Positions 1-8,209 of a DNA stretch of 64,000 nucleotides are shown here, piece by piece (the stretch's first letter is position 1; the number at the start of each line of letters is the position of its first letter). Origin of the DNA: Burkholderiaceae bacterium (lineage in GTDB: Bacteria > Pseudomonadota > Gammaproteobacteria > Burkholderiales > Burkholderiaceae_C). The stretch covers positions 186,001 through 250,000 of the forward strand of contig JAKLLA010000003.1 of the NCBI GenBank assembly GCA_023150375.1. The letters are read 5' to 3'. The notes under the pieces are model-generated. The model had not been told where the DNA came from, did not search any database, and saw nothing but the letters and a program-made list of their open reading frames with translations. Both the position numbers and the translations under genes were made by a program.

Positions 1-521
1 GGACGGGCCCAGTCGAGCACGGCCGACAGCGGCACGACGTCGTCGGCCTCGCCGTGGATCACCAGCGTGCGCTCCACCGGCACCGGGGCCGGCGTGGCGC
101 GCTGGGTCGAGGGGCCCACCAGCAGCAGCCGCTCGGGCCGGTCGGCTTCGGGCAGGGCGGCCTGCGCCAGCGTGGTGACGTAGGCACCGAAGGAGAAGCC
201 CCCCAGCACCAGCGCCTCGCCGGGCTGGCGCTGCGCGGCGATCACCGCCAGCAGGTCCTCGCTCTCGCCACGGCCCTCGTCGTGCGTGCCGGCGCTGCCG
301 CCGACGCCGCGGAAGTTGAAGCGCAGCACCCGCCAGCCCAGCTGCAGCAGCGCTCGGGCCATGGTCTGCACCACCTTGTTGTCCATCGTGCCGCCGAACA
401 GCGGGTGCGGATGCGCGAGCACGGCCAGGCCGCGCGGGGTCTGGTCGCCGGGCAGGTCCAGGGCGCATTCGATCGGCCCGGCCGCACCGGCGATGCTCGA
501 GCGCTGGGTGTGCGCGTTCAT
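1..521 (-). CDS. Alpha/beta hydrolase, C-terminus beyond window edge
   Basis: Read on the minus strand from the ATG at 521, the frame stays open to base 1, so the gene continues outside the window. The N-terminal part contains HPHPLFGG and, near residues 28-65, FNFRGVGGSAG, typical of the COG2945-type small serine hydrolases. The nucleophile elbow G-F-S-F-G is near residues 105-109. A later VIHGEADDVVP stretch carries the likely catalytic Asp; the catalytic His would lie off the edge. It starts 7 bases after the stop of the ferredoxin gene, so the two are probably co-transcribed. Family members hydrolyse esters or related bonds, but the substrate cannot be read from sequence. There is no signal peptide, so a cytosolic enzyme is expected. 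Fold assignment is confident; function is not. Confidence 0.85.
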   Translation of the reverse strand, partial: MNAHTQRSSIAGAAGPIECALDLPGDQTPRGLAVLAHPHPLFGGTMDNKVVQTMARALLQLGWRVLRFNFRGVGGSAGTHDEGRGESEDLLAVIAAQRQPGEALVLGGFSFGAYVTTLAQAALPEADRPERLLLVGPSTQRATPAPVPVERTLVIHGEADDVVPLSAVLDWAR

Positions 522-528
522 CGCGGTG

Positions 529-855
529 TCAGCGGCCGACGTCGGCCGGCAGGCGCAGGCGCTCGACCGGCTCGCCCCGCTTGAGGTGCGATTCGACGAT
601 CTCGTCGATGTCGCTGTGGTCGACGAAGGTGTACCAGACCGCCTCCGGGTAGACCACGGCCACGGGCGCTCCGGCGCAGCGGTCCAGGCAGCCGGCCTTG
701 TTGACGCGCACCCGGCCGGGTCCGGCCAGTCCCTCGGCCTTCACGCGCGCCTTGCAGTGGTCGAACGCTGCCTGCGCCGCATGGTCGGCACAGCAGGCCT
801 GGCCCCCGTCGCGCTGGTTCAGGCAGAAGAAGATGTGCCGTTCGTAGTAGCTCAT
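529..855 (-). CDS. Thioredoxin-like [2Fe-2S] ferredoxin
   Basis: A 108-residue cytosolic protein. It has the cysteine layout of the thioredoxin-fold [2Fe-2S] ferredoxins (Shethna/NuoE-like): one Cys in FFCLNQRDG near residue 11, a Cys pair a few residues later, and the C-terminal cluster motif GCLDRCAG near residues 55-62, followed by the family's VVYPE and W-Y segments. Such proteins carry a [2Fe-2S] cluster and act as small electron carriers; the partner is unknown. It sits immediately upstream of the alpha/beta hydrolase, the pairing usually seen in Burkholderiales. A TACAAT hexamer lies 13 bases before the ATG, so the transcript may have almost no leader. Confidence 0.88.
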   Translation of the reverse strand: MSYYERHIFFCLNQRDGGQACCADHAAQAAFDHCKARVKAEGLAGPGRVRVNKAGCLDRCAGAPVAVVYPEAVWYTFVDHSDIDEIVESHLKRGEPVERLRLPADVGR

Positions 856-862
856 GCGCGCG

Positions 863-868
863 ATTGTA
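863..868 (-). promoter_or_regulatory. Predicted -10 box, ferredoxin-hydrolase pair
   Basis: TACAAT read on the minus strand, its first base 13 bases upstream of the ATG at 855. Standard spacing puts the transcription start within about one base of the start codon. No convincing -35 box is visible. See the finding on leaderless promoters. Confidence 0.4.
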
Positions 869-892
869 GGAGGGGGCCGGCGCCGGCACGGT

Positions 893-2029
893 TCACGTCC
901 GCGTGCGTCCGTGGCGAGCCTGTGGCGGTGTGGGCGCCTCCACCAGCCGGGCGATCAGGAAGCCCAGCGCGGCCAGCGGCCACAGCCAGCCGACCCACTG
1001 CGCCAGGCCGTGGAAGCGGATGAAGCGGCCCTGTTCCCAGTCGCGCAGCGTGGCGGCGAAGTAGGGGTCGGCGCCGATCTGGTTGACCAGCGCCAGCAGG
1101 GTCGTCAGCGCCACCAGGCCCAGCGCTGCCGTCAGCCGGCGTGGCAGCAGCGCCAGCACGCAGCCCAGCAGCAGTGCCAGAACCAGCGCGCCGCGCAGCG
1201 CGGGCCCGATCCAGGTGGCGGCATGCTCCGGGCCGAAGTTCAGCGCGGTCGACAGCGTCGCGGCGGCCGGGCCGATGGCCGCCGCGCCCAGCAGCAGCAG
1301 CAGGCGCTGCCAGACGTGCCGGGTCATCACGAAGCCCACCAGGCAGGGCGCCAGCAGGCCCAGCGCGATGGCCAGCAGCTCGAGTCCGGGCGGCAGCGGG
1401 CCCTCGGGCGAGGGCAGCCGCACCCAGCCCTCGAAGGCGCTGCCCGCCAGGGTCTCCTCCAGCCAGTCGGCCAGGCGGGCCAGCCCCTGGCCCTGTGCGA
1501 AGGGCAGCGGCGTCGGGAACAGCAGTCCCACCGGCCAGAACAGCAGCAGTGCCAGGCCGGTGGCGCCGTGCGGCACCAGCCAGCCCTCACGCACGCGCTG
1601 CCACAGGCGCAGCGCGCCCAGCGCCTCCAGCAGGAGCGCCGCCCCGGCGCCGACGGCCGTGCCGGCGCTGTTGAGGGCCCAGTCGATGCGCGAAGGCGCC
1701 CGCAGCGGCAGCAGGTGCTGCAGCTGCTCCATCAGCAGCGACAGCAGCACCCCCACGGCCAGGGCGTGCAGGCCGGCCGGCAGGCGGCGGTGGCCGTCGC
1801 GCAGCCGGGCGATCGCCACCAGCGCGCCCAGCGGCAGGTAGGCCAGGAAGTTGCCCCAGAGGTCGAAGCGCGACGAATGCGGCGCCGGCAGGCGGAACAT
1901 CTCCCACCAGGCGCGCGCATCGCTGCCGTGCGGCCAGTGCCAGCCGCCGAAGGGGTGCAGGCTGGCGTAGACGATCAGCCCGATCCACACCCAGGCGACG
2001 GGCCAGGCCGAGGAGCGTGGGGGAGGCAT
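893..2029 (-). CDS. VanZ family integral membrane protein
   Basis: A 378-residue, very hydrophobic protein with about ten predicted membrane segments. The N-terminal quarter has the VanZ-like pattern: an opening helix ending in YASLHPFGGW, then R-F-D-xx-xN-xxAYLPLG and the acidic QL/EW-type region SLLMEQLQHLLPLRAPSRIDWALNSAGT, paraphrased here by its key residues E, Q, R, D and N. The remainder is additional helices, common in the longer proteobacterial VanZ proteins. VanZ was named for teicoplanin resistance in enterococci, but most family members have no known role. It ends 36 bases before the ferredoxin gene and begins 27 bases after hemJ, all on the same strand. The family call is good; no substrate can be given. 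Confidence 0.8.
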   Translation of the reverse strand: MPPPRSSAWPVAWVWIGLIVYASLHPFGGWHWPHGSDARAWWEMFRLPAPHSSRFDLWGNFLAYLPLGALVAIARLRDGHRRLPAGLHALAVGVLLSLLMEQLQHLLPLRAPSRIDWALNSAGTAVGAGAALLLEALGALRLWQRVREGWLVPHGATGLALLLFWPVGLLFPTPLPFAQGQGLARLADWLEETLAGSAFEGWVRLPSPEGPLPPGLELLAIALGLLAPCLVGFVMTRHVWQRLLLLLGAAAIGPAAATLSTALNFGPEHAATWIGPALRGALVLALLLGCVLALLPRRLTAALGLVALTTLLALVNQIGADPYFAATLRDWEQGRFIRFHGLAQWVGWLWPLAALGFLIARLVEAPTPPQARHGRTRT

Positions 2030-2056
2030 GGCGCTCGCGCGCTGGTGTCGGCGGCC

Positions 2057-2500
2057 TCAGAAGGGCTTGAGCACCACCAGCAGCACGATGGCGGCGAACA
2101 GCAGGACCGAGACCTCGTTGTAGACCCGGTACCAGCGGTGGCTGCGGCGGTTGGCCGACTGCTCGAAGCCGCGCAGCAGGCGGCTGTTCACGTGGTGAAA
2201 GCCCAGCACGCCGAGCACCAGGGTGAGCTTGGCATGCATCCAGCCGTTGCCGGGGCCGCTCAGGCCGATGCCCACGCCCAGCCAGAGCCACAGGCCGCTG
2301 GCCAGCGCGATCAGCATCAGGCCGGTGGCGAAGCGCTGCAGCTTGCGCCCCATCAGCAGCAGCCGGTCACGCTCGGCCAGGCTGTCGGGCGCCACCATCG
2401 CGAGGTTGACGAAGATGCGCGGCAGGTAGAACAGGCCGGCGAACCAGCTGGCCACGAAGACGATGTGCAGGGCCTTGACCCAGAGGTAGGACGAAGACAT
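2057..2500 (-). CDS. hemJ: HemJ-like protoporphyrinogen IX oxidase / CopD-family membrane protein
   Basis: A 147-residue protein with four predicted membrane helices. It opens with YLWVKALHIVFVASWFAG, continues with LFYLPRIFV, and has MHAKL and HHVNSRL segments in the second half, the conserved His, Arg and Lys positions of the HemJ (UPF0093) family. HemJ oxidises protoporphyrinogen IX to protoporphyrin IX in haem synthesis in bacteria lacking HemG or HemY. The related CopD family has similar topology, so CopD-like is the alternative. A TATGAT hexamer lies exactly 12 bases upstream of the ATG, which supports this start and implies a leaderless transcript. Confidence 0.75.
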   Translation of the reverse strand: MSSSYLWVKALHIVFVASWFAGLFYLPRIFVNLAMVAPDSLAERDRLLLMGRKLQRFATGLMLIALASGLWLWLGVGIGLSGPGNGWMHAKLTLVLGVLGFHHVNSRLLRGFEQSANRRSHRWYRVYNEVSVLLFAAIVLLVVLKPF

Positions 2501-2506
2501 GCGGCG

Positions 2507-2512
2507 ATCATA
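2507..2512 (-). promoter_or_regulatory. Predicted -10 box of hemJ (leaderless)
   Basis: TATGAT on the minus strand, followed by six bases and then the ATG at 2500. The expected start of transcription coincides with the A of ATG. A recognisable -35 element is not visible. Confidence 0.45.
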
Positions 2513-2573
2513 GGGGCGAGGCGGCCTGCCTCGACCCCGCTCGGCGCAAGACCTGCCCGGCCCGGGGGCGGTG

Positions 2574-2885
2574 TCAGCCCTTCAGGCACTCGCTCATGAA
2601 CTTGCGGCGTGCGTCGCCCTCGAGCTTCTTGCCGCCGGCTTCCTGGTTGCAGGCCTTCATGCGCTCCTGCGGGCTGGCCTTCTTGCCCGACAGGCAGCTC
2701 TTCATGAAGGCCTTGCGCTCGTCGCCCTTGCGCTCGCCGGCCTCCTGGTTGCACTGGGTCATGCGGTTCTGCTGGGCGCTGGGCTTGCGATCCGCACCGG
2801 AGGCGGCCGAGGCCGGGGCGGCAGGCTGCGCAGCGGCAGCCAGGGAGAACAGGGCGAGCGCGGCGGCGGTGATCAGGACTTTCAT
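2574..2885 (-). CDS. PsiF-repeat protein, secreted
   Basis: A 103-residue protein beginning with a clear Sec signal peptide (hydrophobic stretch to about residue 19, cleavage near AAAQ). It then has two tandem PsiF repeats, each with the pattern R-M-x-x-C-N-Q-E-A-G, a charged basic segment and F-M-x-x-C-L, at about residues 41-69 and 75-103. PsiF proteins are small periplasmic proteins named after a phosphate-starvation-inducible gene of E. coli; their biochemical role is unknown. The two Cys per repeat may form disulphides. The ATG at 2885 was chosen because it gives the complete signal peptide; upstream in-frame codons add a run of Arg/Pro-rich residues with no family match. Confidence 0.82.
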   Translation of the reverse strand: MKVLITAAALALFSLAAAAQPAAPASAASGADRKPSAQQNRMTQCNQEAGERKGDERKAFMKSCLSGKKASPQERMKACNQEAGGKKLEGDARRKFMSECLKG

Positions 2886-3051
2886 CGGAGTTCCAGGGTG
2901 AGGGGGAAAGGAGGTCGGTCTGGCGAGGCCGGTGCAACGGGCCGCATCGCCGCGACCCGGCGGGCAGCACTGCCCTTCAACGCGCCAGCCCCGGCGGCGG
3001 TGCACTGCCTGCGGTCCCGGCGGCAGCCGGCGCTGGCGCGTCCTGCGTCGT

Positions 3052-4386
3052 TCAGAGGATGCGCCGGGGATGTGCCAGCGTCTCGTGCGCGGCATGCAGG
3101 CGGCGCACCAGCACGCGGATGAAGGCCTCGTCGAAGAGGTGCCGGCAGCCGGGGCTCAGGCGGGCCAGCGTCTCGGGCGTGAAGGAGATCGTGGTGGCCT
3201 TCTCGGTGACCACCACGTCGGTGCTGTGGCGGCGCAGCTCCGGGTTCGGCGCCAGGTAGGCCATCTCGCCCACCGAGGTGCCCGCACCGAGCTGGGCGAC
3301 GCGCCGGCCGTCGCGGTAGACCTCCACCGCACCCGAGGCGATGATGTGGAAGGTGCGTCCCTCCTCGCCGCGGTTGTAGAGCTTGTGGCCGACCGGGAAG
3401 CGCTGCCAGCGAGCGCGGTGCACCACCTCCCACAGCGCCACGTCGCCGAAGGAGGTGAAGAACTCCAGCGTGCGCAGCAGCGTGAAGCGCTCGGAATCCA
3501 GTACGCCCTGCAGCGCGCCGCGGGGCACCTGCTGGGTGCTCACCAGCTGCGACAGCGCATCGCCCAGCGCCTCCCAGGACGGGTAGCGGTCGTCGGCGCG
3601 CTTGGCCAGGCAGCGCTGCACCACCTCGTCCAGCGCCGGGGTGACGCCCTGGCGCAGCCCGACCAGGCTGGGCGCGGGCACGTGGCAGATCTGGTGCATC
3701 AGGCTGGCCTGGTTGGCCGCCTCGAAGGGCGCCCGCCCGGCGATCAGGTGGTAGAGCACCGCGCCCAGCGAGTAGATGTCCGCGCGCGCGTCGAGCTCGC
3801 TGCCGTCGAGCTGCTCGGGCGACATGTAAGCCAGCGAGCCCACGCGGTGCACCTGCGTCGCGTCGGAGGTCAGGTTCAGCGCGCTGCCGAAGTCGGTGAT
3901 CTTGACGTCGGTGACCACGCCATGGGCTTCGACGGCCAGGATGTTGGCCGGCTTGACGTCGCGGTGCACCAGCCCCTGGCGATAGCAGTAGCCCAGCGCC
4001 ATCGCGCACTTGAAGCCGATTTCGACGATCTGCTCGAGCCCGAGCTGGTGACCGGGCTGGCACCAGGCGCGCAGCGTGGTGCCGGGCACGTACTCCATGA
4101 CCACGTAGGGCGCGACCGGGTCGGGCACGGCGTCGAAGATCTGCACCACGTTCGGGTGGTGCAGCCGGCCGGCCAGCGCGGCCTCGGAGGCGAAGAAGCG
4201 CGCGAAGACATGCCCGTCGACGCTGTCGGCCAGCGCCTGGGCGCGCACCCGCTTGACCGCCACCGAGCGGTCGTGGAACTCGTCGTGGCAGAGAAAGACC
4301 TCGGCCGTCGTGCCCTCCCCGAGCCGGCGCACGACGCGGTACTTGCCGATGCGCTCGGGCAGGACAGGAACGGTGGGATCGAACAT
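3052..4386 (-). CDS. Ser/Thr protein kinase fused to cyclic-nucleotide-binding domain
   Basis: A 444-residue cytosolic protein with two domains. Residues about 14-280 form a Hanks-type kinase: Gly-rich LGEGTTAEVF, the catalytic Lys in VAVKRV (about 41), HRDVKPANI (about 140), DFG (about 164) and SPEQLDG in the activation segment are all present, so it should be active. Residues about 310-430 match the Crp/cNMP-binding fold, with GEEGRTFHIIASGAVEVY, a G-E-M-A phosphate-binding cassette and the Arg-rich segment after it. There is no membrane helix, unlike many PknB-type kinases. The arrangement suggests kinase output tuned by cAMP or c-di-GMP-like ligands, which is inference. No cognate phosphatase or FHA protein lies nearby. 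The ATG lies 12 bases below a TAGGAT box. Confidence 0.9.
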   Translation of the reverse strand: MFDPTVPVLPERIGKYRVVRRLGEGTTAEVFLCHDEFHDRSVAVKRVRAQALADSVDGHVFARFFASEAALAGRLHHPNVVQIFDAVPDPVAPYVVMEYVPGTTLRAWCQPGHQLGLEQIVEIGFKCAMALGYCYRQGLVHRDVKPANILAVEAHGVVTDVKITDFGSALNLTSDATQVHRVGSLAYMSPEQLDGSELDARADIYSLGAVLYHLIAGRAPFEAANQASLMHQICHVPAPSLVGLRQGVTPALDEVVQRCLAKRADDRYPSWEALGDALSQLVSTQQVPRGALQGVLDSERFTLLRTLEFFTSFGDVALWEVVHRARWQRFPVGHKLYNRGEEGRTFHIIASGAVEVYRDGRRVAQLGAGTSVGEMAYLAPNPELRRHSTDVVVTEKATTISFTPETLARLSPGCRHLFDEAFIRVLVRRLHAAHETLAHPRRIL

Positions 4387-4392
4387 CCCGCC

Positions 4393-4398
4393 ATCCTA
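4393..4398 (-). promoter_or_regulatory. Predicted -10 box of the kinase gene (leaderless)
   Basis: TAGGAT on the minus strand, six bases, then ATG at 4386. The geometry is the same as at hemJ and argS. No clear -35. Confidence 0.4.
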
Positions 4399-4501
4399 GC
4401 CGGCTGGGGCCCCGAAAACGACGCGGCCGACCCGACCGCCCGCATCCGCAAGCCGGCGCACGCGCCCTGCATCACGTCCGCGCCGGTCGGGACCCCCCCT
4501 T

Positions 4502-4507
4502 TAGAAT
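4502..4507 (+). promoter_or_regulatory. Predicted -10 box of argS (leaderless)
   Basis: TAGAAT, then six bases, then the argS ATG at 4514. The 127-base spacer between the kinase gene and argS thus carries two divergent start sites. A -35 hexamer is not evident in the GC-rich sequence upstream. Confidence 0.45.
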
Positions 4508-4513
4508 CGCCGG

Positions 4514-6199
4514 ATGATCCAAGCCAAGAACGAGTTGCTGGGTGCGCTGGGTGACGCACTGGCCGAACTGGCGCCGGATGCGGCGCTGCCGCCGGTGTTC
4601 GAAAGCCCCAAGCAGGCCGCGCACGGCGATCTGGCCTGCACCGCGGCGATGCAGCTGGCCCGTCCGCTCAGGCAGAACCCGCGTGCACTGGCGCAGGCGC
4701 TGGTCGAGGCGCTGGGCCGCCGGCCGGCCGTGCAGCGCTGGGTGTCTGCCATGGAGATCGCCGGCCCGGGCTTCATCAACCTGCGCCTCACGCCGGCGGC
4801 CAAGCAGAGCGTGGTGGCCGAGGTGCTGGCCGCGGCCGAGCGCTTCGGCCGCCAGCCGCCCAACGGGCAGAAGCTGATGGTCGAGTTCGTCTCCGCCAAC
4901 CCCACCGGCCCGCTGCACGTCGGCCATGCCCGCCAGGGCGCGCTGGGCGACAGCCTCTGCCACCTCTTCGAGACGCAGGGCTACGAGGTGCTGCGCGAGT
5001 TCTACTACAACGACGCGGGCGTGCAGATCGCCACGCTGGCCACCTCGACCCAGTGCCGCATCCGGGGCCTGAAGCCCGGCGACGACGGCTGGCCCGAGAG
5101 CGCCTACAACGGCGACTACATCGCCGACATCGCCGCCGACTTCCTGGCGAAGAAGACGGTGCAGTCCGACGACCGCACCTTCACCGCCAGCGGCGACCCG
5201 GACGACCTGGACGGCATCCGCCAGTTCGCCGTGGCCTACCTGCGCCACGAGCAGGACCTGGACCTGCAGGCCTTCGGCGTGCAGTTCGACAGCTATTACC
5301 TCGAGTCCAGCCTGTACACCAGCGGACGGGTCGAGCAGACGGTGCAGCGGCTGATCGACGCGGGCAAGACCTACGAGAAGGACGGCGCGCTGTGGCTGAA
5401 GTCGACCGACTACGGCGACGACAAGGACCGCGTGATGCGCAAGTCCGACGGCTCGTTCACCTACTTCGTGCCCGACGTGGCCTACCACATCGCCAAGTGG
5501 GAGCGCGGCTACGGCAAGGTGATCAACTGCCAGGGCACCGACCACCACGGCACCATCGCCCGGGTGCGCGCCGGCCTGCAGGCGGCCGACGTCGGCATCC
5601 CGCCCGGCTACCCGGACTACGTGCTCAACACCATGGTGCGGGTGGTGCGCGACGGCGCCGAGGTCAAGATCAGCAAGCGCGCCGGCAGCTATGTGACGCT
5701 GCGCGACCTGATCGAGTGGACCAGCCGCGACGCGGTGCGCTTCTTCCTCATCAGCCGCAAGGCCGACACCGAGTTCACCTTCGACGTCGACCTGGCCCTC
5801 AAGCGCAACGACGAGAACCCGGTCTTCTACGTGCAGTACGCCCACGCGCGCATCTGCTCGGTGCTGGACACCTACGTGGCCGAGCGCGGCGGCGACCTCG
5901 CCGGTCTGGCGCAGGCGGACCTGTCCGCCCTGGTGGCACCCACCGAGCTGGCGCTGCTGCTGAAGCTGGCCGACTATCCGGACATGCTGGCCAACGCGGC
6001 GCGCGACCTGGCGCCGCACGATGTGGCCTTCTACCTGCGCGATCTGGCGGCGGCCTTCCACAGCTGGTACGCGGCCGAGCGCTTCCTGGTCGACGATGCG
6101 GTGCTGATGCGTGCCCGCATGGCGCTGCTGGCCGCCACCGCCCAGGTGCTGCGCAATGCGCTCGCCGTGCTCGGCGTGGGTGCGCCGCGCAAGATGTGA
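4514..6199 (+). CDS. argS: Arginyl-tRNA synthetase
   Basis: Charges tRNA-Arg with arginine in the cytosol. The 561-residue product is the usual length for class Ia ArgRS. Visible features are an N-terminal additional domain (residues 1-110), the HIGH motif as HVGH at about 134-137 inside [18 protein letters not shown], and the KMSKS-equivalent loop as KISKRAG at about 384. The C-terminal anticodon-binding DALR domain runs to the end with [13 protein letters not shown]. The ATG is the first in frame and lies directly after a TAGAAT box. It is followed after 43 bases by the SPOR protein gene, a neighbour pairing common in beta-proteobacteria. Confidence 0.98.
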   Translation: MIQAKNELLGALGDALAELAPDAALPPVFESPKQAAHGDLACTAAMQLARPLRQNPRALAQALVEALGRRPAVQRWVSAMEIAGPGFINLRLTPAAKQSVVAEVLAAAERFGRQPPNGQKLMVEFVSANPTGPLHVGHARQGALGDSLCHLFETQGYEVLREFYYNDAGVQIATLATSTQCRIRGLKPGDDGWPESAYNGDYIADIAADFLAKKTVQSDDRTFTASGDPDDLDGIRQFAVAYLRHEQDLDLQAFGVQFDSYYLESSLYTSGRVEQTVQRLIDAGKTYEKDGALWLKSTDYGDDKDRVMRKSDGSFTYFVPDVAYHIAKWERGYGKVINCQGTDHHGTIARVRAGLQAADVGIPPGYPDYVLNTMVRVVRDGAEVKISKRAGSYVTLRDLIEWTSRDAVRFFLISRKADTEFTFDVDLALKRNDENPVFYVQYAHARICSVLDTYVAERGGDLAGLAQADLSALVAPTELALLLKLADYPDMLANAARDLAPHDVAFYLRDLAAAFHSWYAAERFLVDDAVLMRARMALLAATAQVLRNALAVLGVGAPRKM

Positions 6200-6242
6200 A
6201 CCGGGCGGACTCGGGCAACCCCTGCGGCAGGAGCGACAAGGC

Positions 6243-6842
6243 ATGAGTGCAACGGGCAACAGTGGGCAGCGAGGCGGCTTCGTGCTGGGCATGATCGTGG
6301 GGCTGCTGATCGGCCTGGCGCTGGCGCTGGGGGTGGCCCTGTACGTCAGCAAGGTGCCGGTGCCCTTCGTCGACAAGGTGCCGCAGCGCACCGCCGAGCA
6401 GGACGCTGCGGAGGCCGAGCGCAACCGCGGCTGGGATCCCAACGCGCCGCTGGCCAGCAAGGGCGCCCCGCCCGCGCCGCCGCCGGCCGCGCCCTCGGCA
6501 GTCGACGCGCCGGCCCTGCCGATGCCGCCGGCCTCCGCACCGGCGGCGCTGCGTGCGCCCGCGGCCGCGTCCGGCGCGGCCTCGGCGGTCCGCGGGGGCG
6601 AGCCCTTCATCTACTTCGTGCAGGTGGCCGCGCTGGCCCGCGCCGACGAGGCCGAGCAGCTGCGTGCCAAGCTGGCCCTGGCCGGCCTGGGCGCACGCAT
6701 CACCGAGCGGGAACAGGCCGGCCGCATCGTCTACCGGGTGCGGCTCGGGCCCTACGATCGGCGTGACGATGCCGAGCAGGTGCAGACCGAGGCGGTGGAT
6801 GCGGGCTATCCGGATGCCACGCTGGTGCGAGTGAACCGATAG
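6243..6842 (+). CDS. SPOR-domain membrane protein
   Basis: A 199-residue bitopic protein. A short cytosolic N-terminus precedes one membrane helix at about residues 14-36 (GMIVGLLIGLALALGVALYV). A periplasmic Pro/Ala-rich linker follows (about 70-120). The C-terminal SPOR domain (about 123-199) has FYVQVAAL-like and VYRVRLGPY signatures. SPOR domains bind denuded peptidoglycan at division sites, so a role in septal wall remodelling (FtsN/DedD-like) is likely. The ATG at 6243 follows an AGGAGCGACAAGGC stretch that acts as ribosome-binding site. It is probably transcribed with argS, 43 bases upstream. Confidence 0.9.
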   Translation: MSATGNSGQRGGFVLGMIVGLLIGLALALGVALYVSKVPVPFVDKVPQRTAEQDAAEAERNRGWDPNAPLASKGAPPAPPPAAPSAVDAPALPMPPASAPAALRAPAAASGAASAVRGGEPFIYFVQVAALARADEAEQLRAKLALAGLGARITEREQAGRIVYRVRLGPYDRRDDAEQVQTEAVDAGYPDATLVRVNR

Positions 6843-6863
6843 CGTCCCGGCCGATCACAAGCG

Positions 6864-6890
6864 ACGCGACACAGCCAACGCGACACAGCC
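6864..6890 (+). repeat. 13-bp tandem direct repeat before dsbA
   Basis: ACGCGACACAGCC occurs twice with one base between (6864-6876 and 6878-6890), just upstream of the dsbA ribosome-binding site. It may be a duplicated regulatory element or simple slippage; its meaning is unknown. Confidence 0.6.
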
Positions 6891-6905
6891 CTACAAAGGA
6901 CCCCC

Positions 6906-7571
6906 ATGGATCGACGTGACTTCATCGGACAGGCCGGCGCGGCCGCCCTGCTCGGTACCCTCGGCGCGGGCGCCCAGGCGCAGACCGGTTTCCAGGAGGG
7001 CCGCCACTATGTGCGGCTCGCGCAGCCGGTGCCGGTGTCGGCGCCGGCCGGCAAGGTGGAGGTGCTGGAGTTCTTCTCCTATGGCTGCCCGCACTGCAGC
7101 GCCTTCGAGCCCGTGCTGGAGTCCTGGGCGAAGAAGCTGCCTGCCGATGTGGCCTTCCGCCGCGTGCCGGTGAACTTCCTCTACAACGCCGAACTGTTCC
7201 AGCGCCTGTACTTCTCCCTCGAGGCGATGGGCCAGGTCGAGGCGATGCAGCGCAAGGTCTTCGCTGCGGTACAGGTGCAGCGCGAGCGCTGGTCCAGTGC
7301 CGAGGCGGTGGCCGACTTCGTGGCCCGCCACGGCGTCGACCGGGCCAAGTTCCTCGAGCTCTACGGCTCCTTCGGCGTGCAGAACAAGGTGCTGCAGGCC
7401 CGTCAGCTGGTAGAGCGCTACAAGATCGACGGCGTGCCGGCGCTGGGCATCCACGGCCGCTTCTACACCTCGCCGTCGCTGGCCGGTGGCGACAATGTGC
7501 CGCCCACCGAGAGCCACCTGCGCGCGCTGGCGCTGACCGACCAGCTCATCGCGCGGGTGAGAAAGGGCTGA
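6906..7571 (+). CDS. dsbA: Thiol:disulfide interchange protein DsbA
   Basis: Periplasmic oxidant that introduces disulphides into exported proteins and is reoxidised by DsbB. The 221-residue precursor has an export signal (residues 1 to about 25) starting DRRDFI. The twin Arg followed by xF resembles a Tat motif, though DsbA is usually routed by Sec or SRP. The active site CPHC is at about residues 60-63 in FFSYGCPHC, and the cis-Pro loop is GVPAL near residue 178. A strong AAAGGA ribosome-binding site precedes the ATG. It sits between the SPOR gene and lptA on the same strand. Confidence 0.93.
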   Translation: MDRRDFIGQAGAAALLGTLGAGAQAQTGFQEGRHYVRLAQPVPVSAPAGKVEVLEFFSYGCPHCSAFEPVLESWAKKLPADVAFRRVPVNFLYNAELFQRLYFSLEAMGQVEAMQRKVFAAVQVQRERWSSAEAVADFVARHGVDRAKFLELYGSFGVQNKVLQARQLVERYKIDGVPALGIHGRFYTSPSLAGGDNVPPTESHLRALALTDQLIARVRKG

Positions 7572-7600
7572 GTCCCCTATTCTTGCGGGCGTCCCGGGGC

Positions 7601-7606
7601 TAGAAT
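7601..7606 (+). promoter_or_regulatory. Predicted -10 box upstream of lptA
   Basis: TAGAAT in the 68-base spacer after dsbA. Transcription would begin about 27 bases before the lptA TTG start. A match to -35 is poor. Confidence 0.35.
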
Positions 7607-7639
7607 CAAAAGCAAAATCCATGCCCCAAAGAGCCCGCC

Positions 7640-8209
7640 TTGTCGCACCTTCTCACGCTCCTGGCTGAACCTCCGTGCCGTCGCCGGTCTGGCGGCTGGC
7701 GGCAGCTCCTGGTCCTGGCGCTGCTGAGTGCCACGTTGACGGCACAGGCCGAGCGCGCCGATCGCAGCCAGGCGCTGCAGTTCGATGCCGGCCAGGTGCG
7801 CATCGACGGCAAGCGCGGCGTGCAGCTGCTCACCGGGGCGGTCGAGATCCGCCAGGGCACGATGCTCATCCGGGCCGAACGGGTCGAACTGCGCGAGACC
7901 GCCGCGGGCCGCCTGGTGGTGGCCGAGGGCTCGGCGCAGGCACCGCTGGTGCAGTTCCGCCAGAAGCGCGACGATGTCGACGAGTGGATCGAGGGCCAGG
8001 CCCAGCGCGTCGAGTACGACTCGGCCGCGCAGGTGGTGCGCCTGCTGCAGCGCGCCCAGGTGCGTGTGCTGCGTGCCGGCGCGCTGGCCGACCAGGTCGG
8101 CGGCGAGTCGATCGTCTACGACAACGCGCGCGACCTCTTCGAGGTGCAGGGCGGCGGCAGCGGCCGGGTGCGCGGCAGCATCACCCCGCGTGCGGAGGCC
8201 GGCCGGTGA
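7640..8209 (+). CDS. lptA: LptA, periplasmic LPS transport protein
   Basis: Forms the periplasmic bridge that carries lipopolysaccharide from LptBFGC to LptDE. The 189-residue precursor has a basic N-terminus, a hydrophobic signal core at about residues 22-36 ([11 protein letters not shown]) and cleavage near AQA. It then has the beta-jelly-roll OstA-like repeats: [32 protein letters not shown] and [16 protein letters not shown]. The start is a TTG at 7640; no in-frame ATG or GTG gives a complete signal peptide. Its stop overlaps the lptB start by 4 bases (GTGA), so translation is coupled. LptC and KdsC, usually immediately upstream, are absent here; dsbA is the neighbour instead. Confidence 0.88.
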   Translation: MSHLLTLLAEPPCRRRSGGWRQLLVLALLSATLTAQAERADRSQALQFDAGQVRIDGKRGVQLLTGAVEIRQGTMLIRAERVELRETAAGRLVVAEGSAQAPLVQFRQKRDDVDEWIEGQAQRVEYDSAAQVVRLLQRAQVRVLRAGALADQVGGESIVYDNARDLFEVQGGGSGRVRGSITPRAEAGR

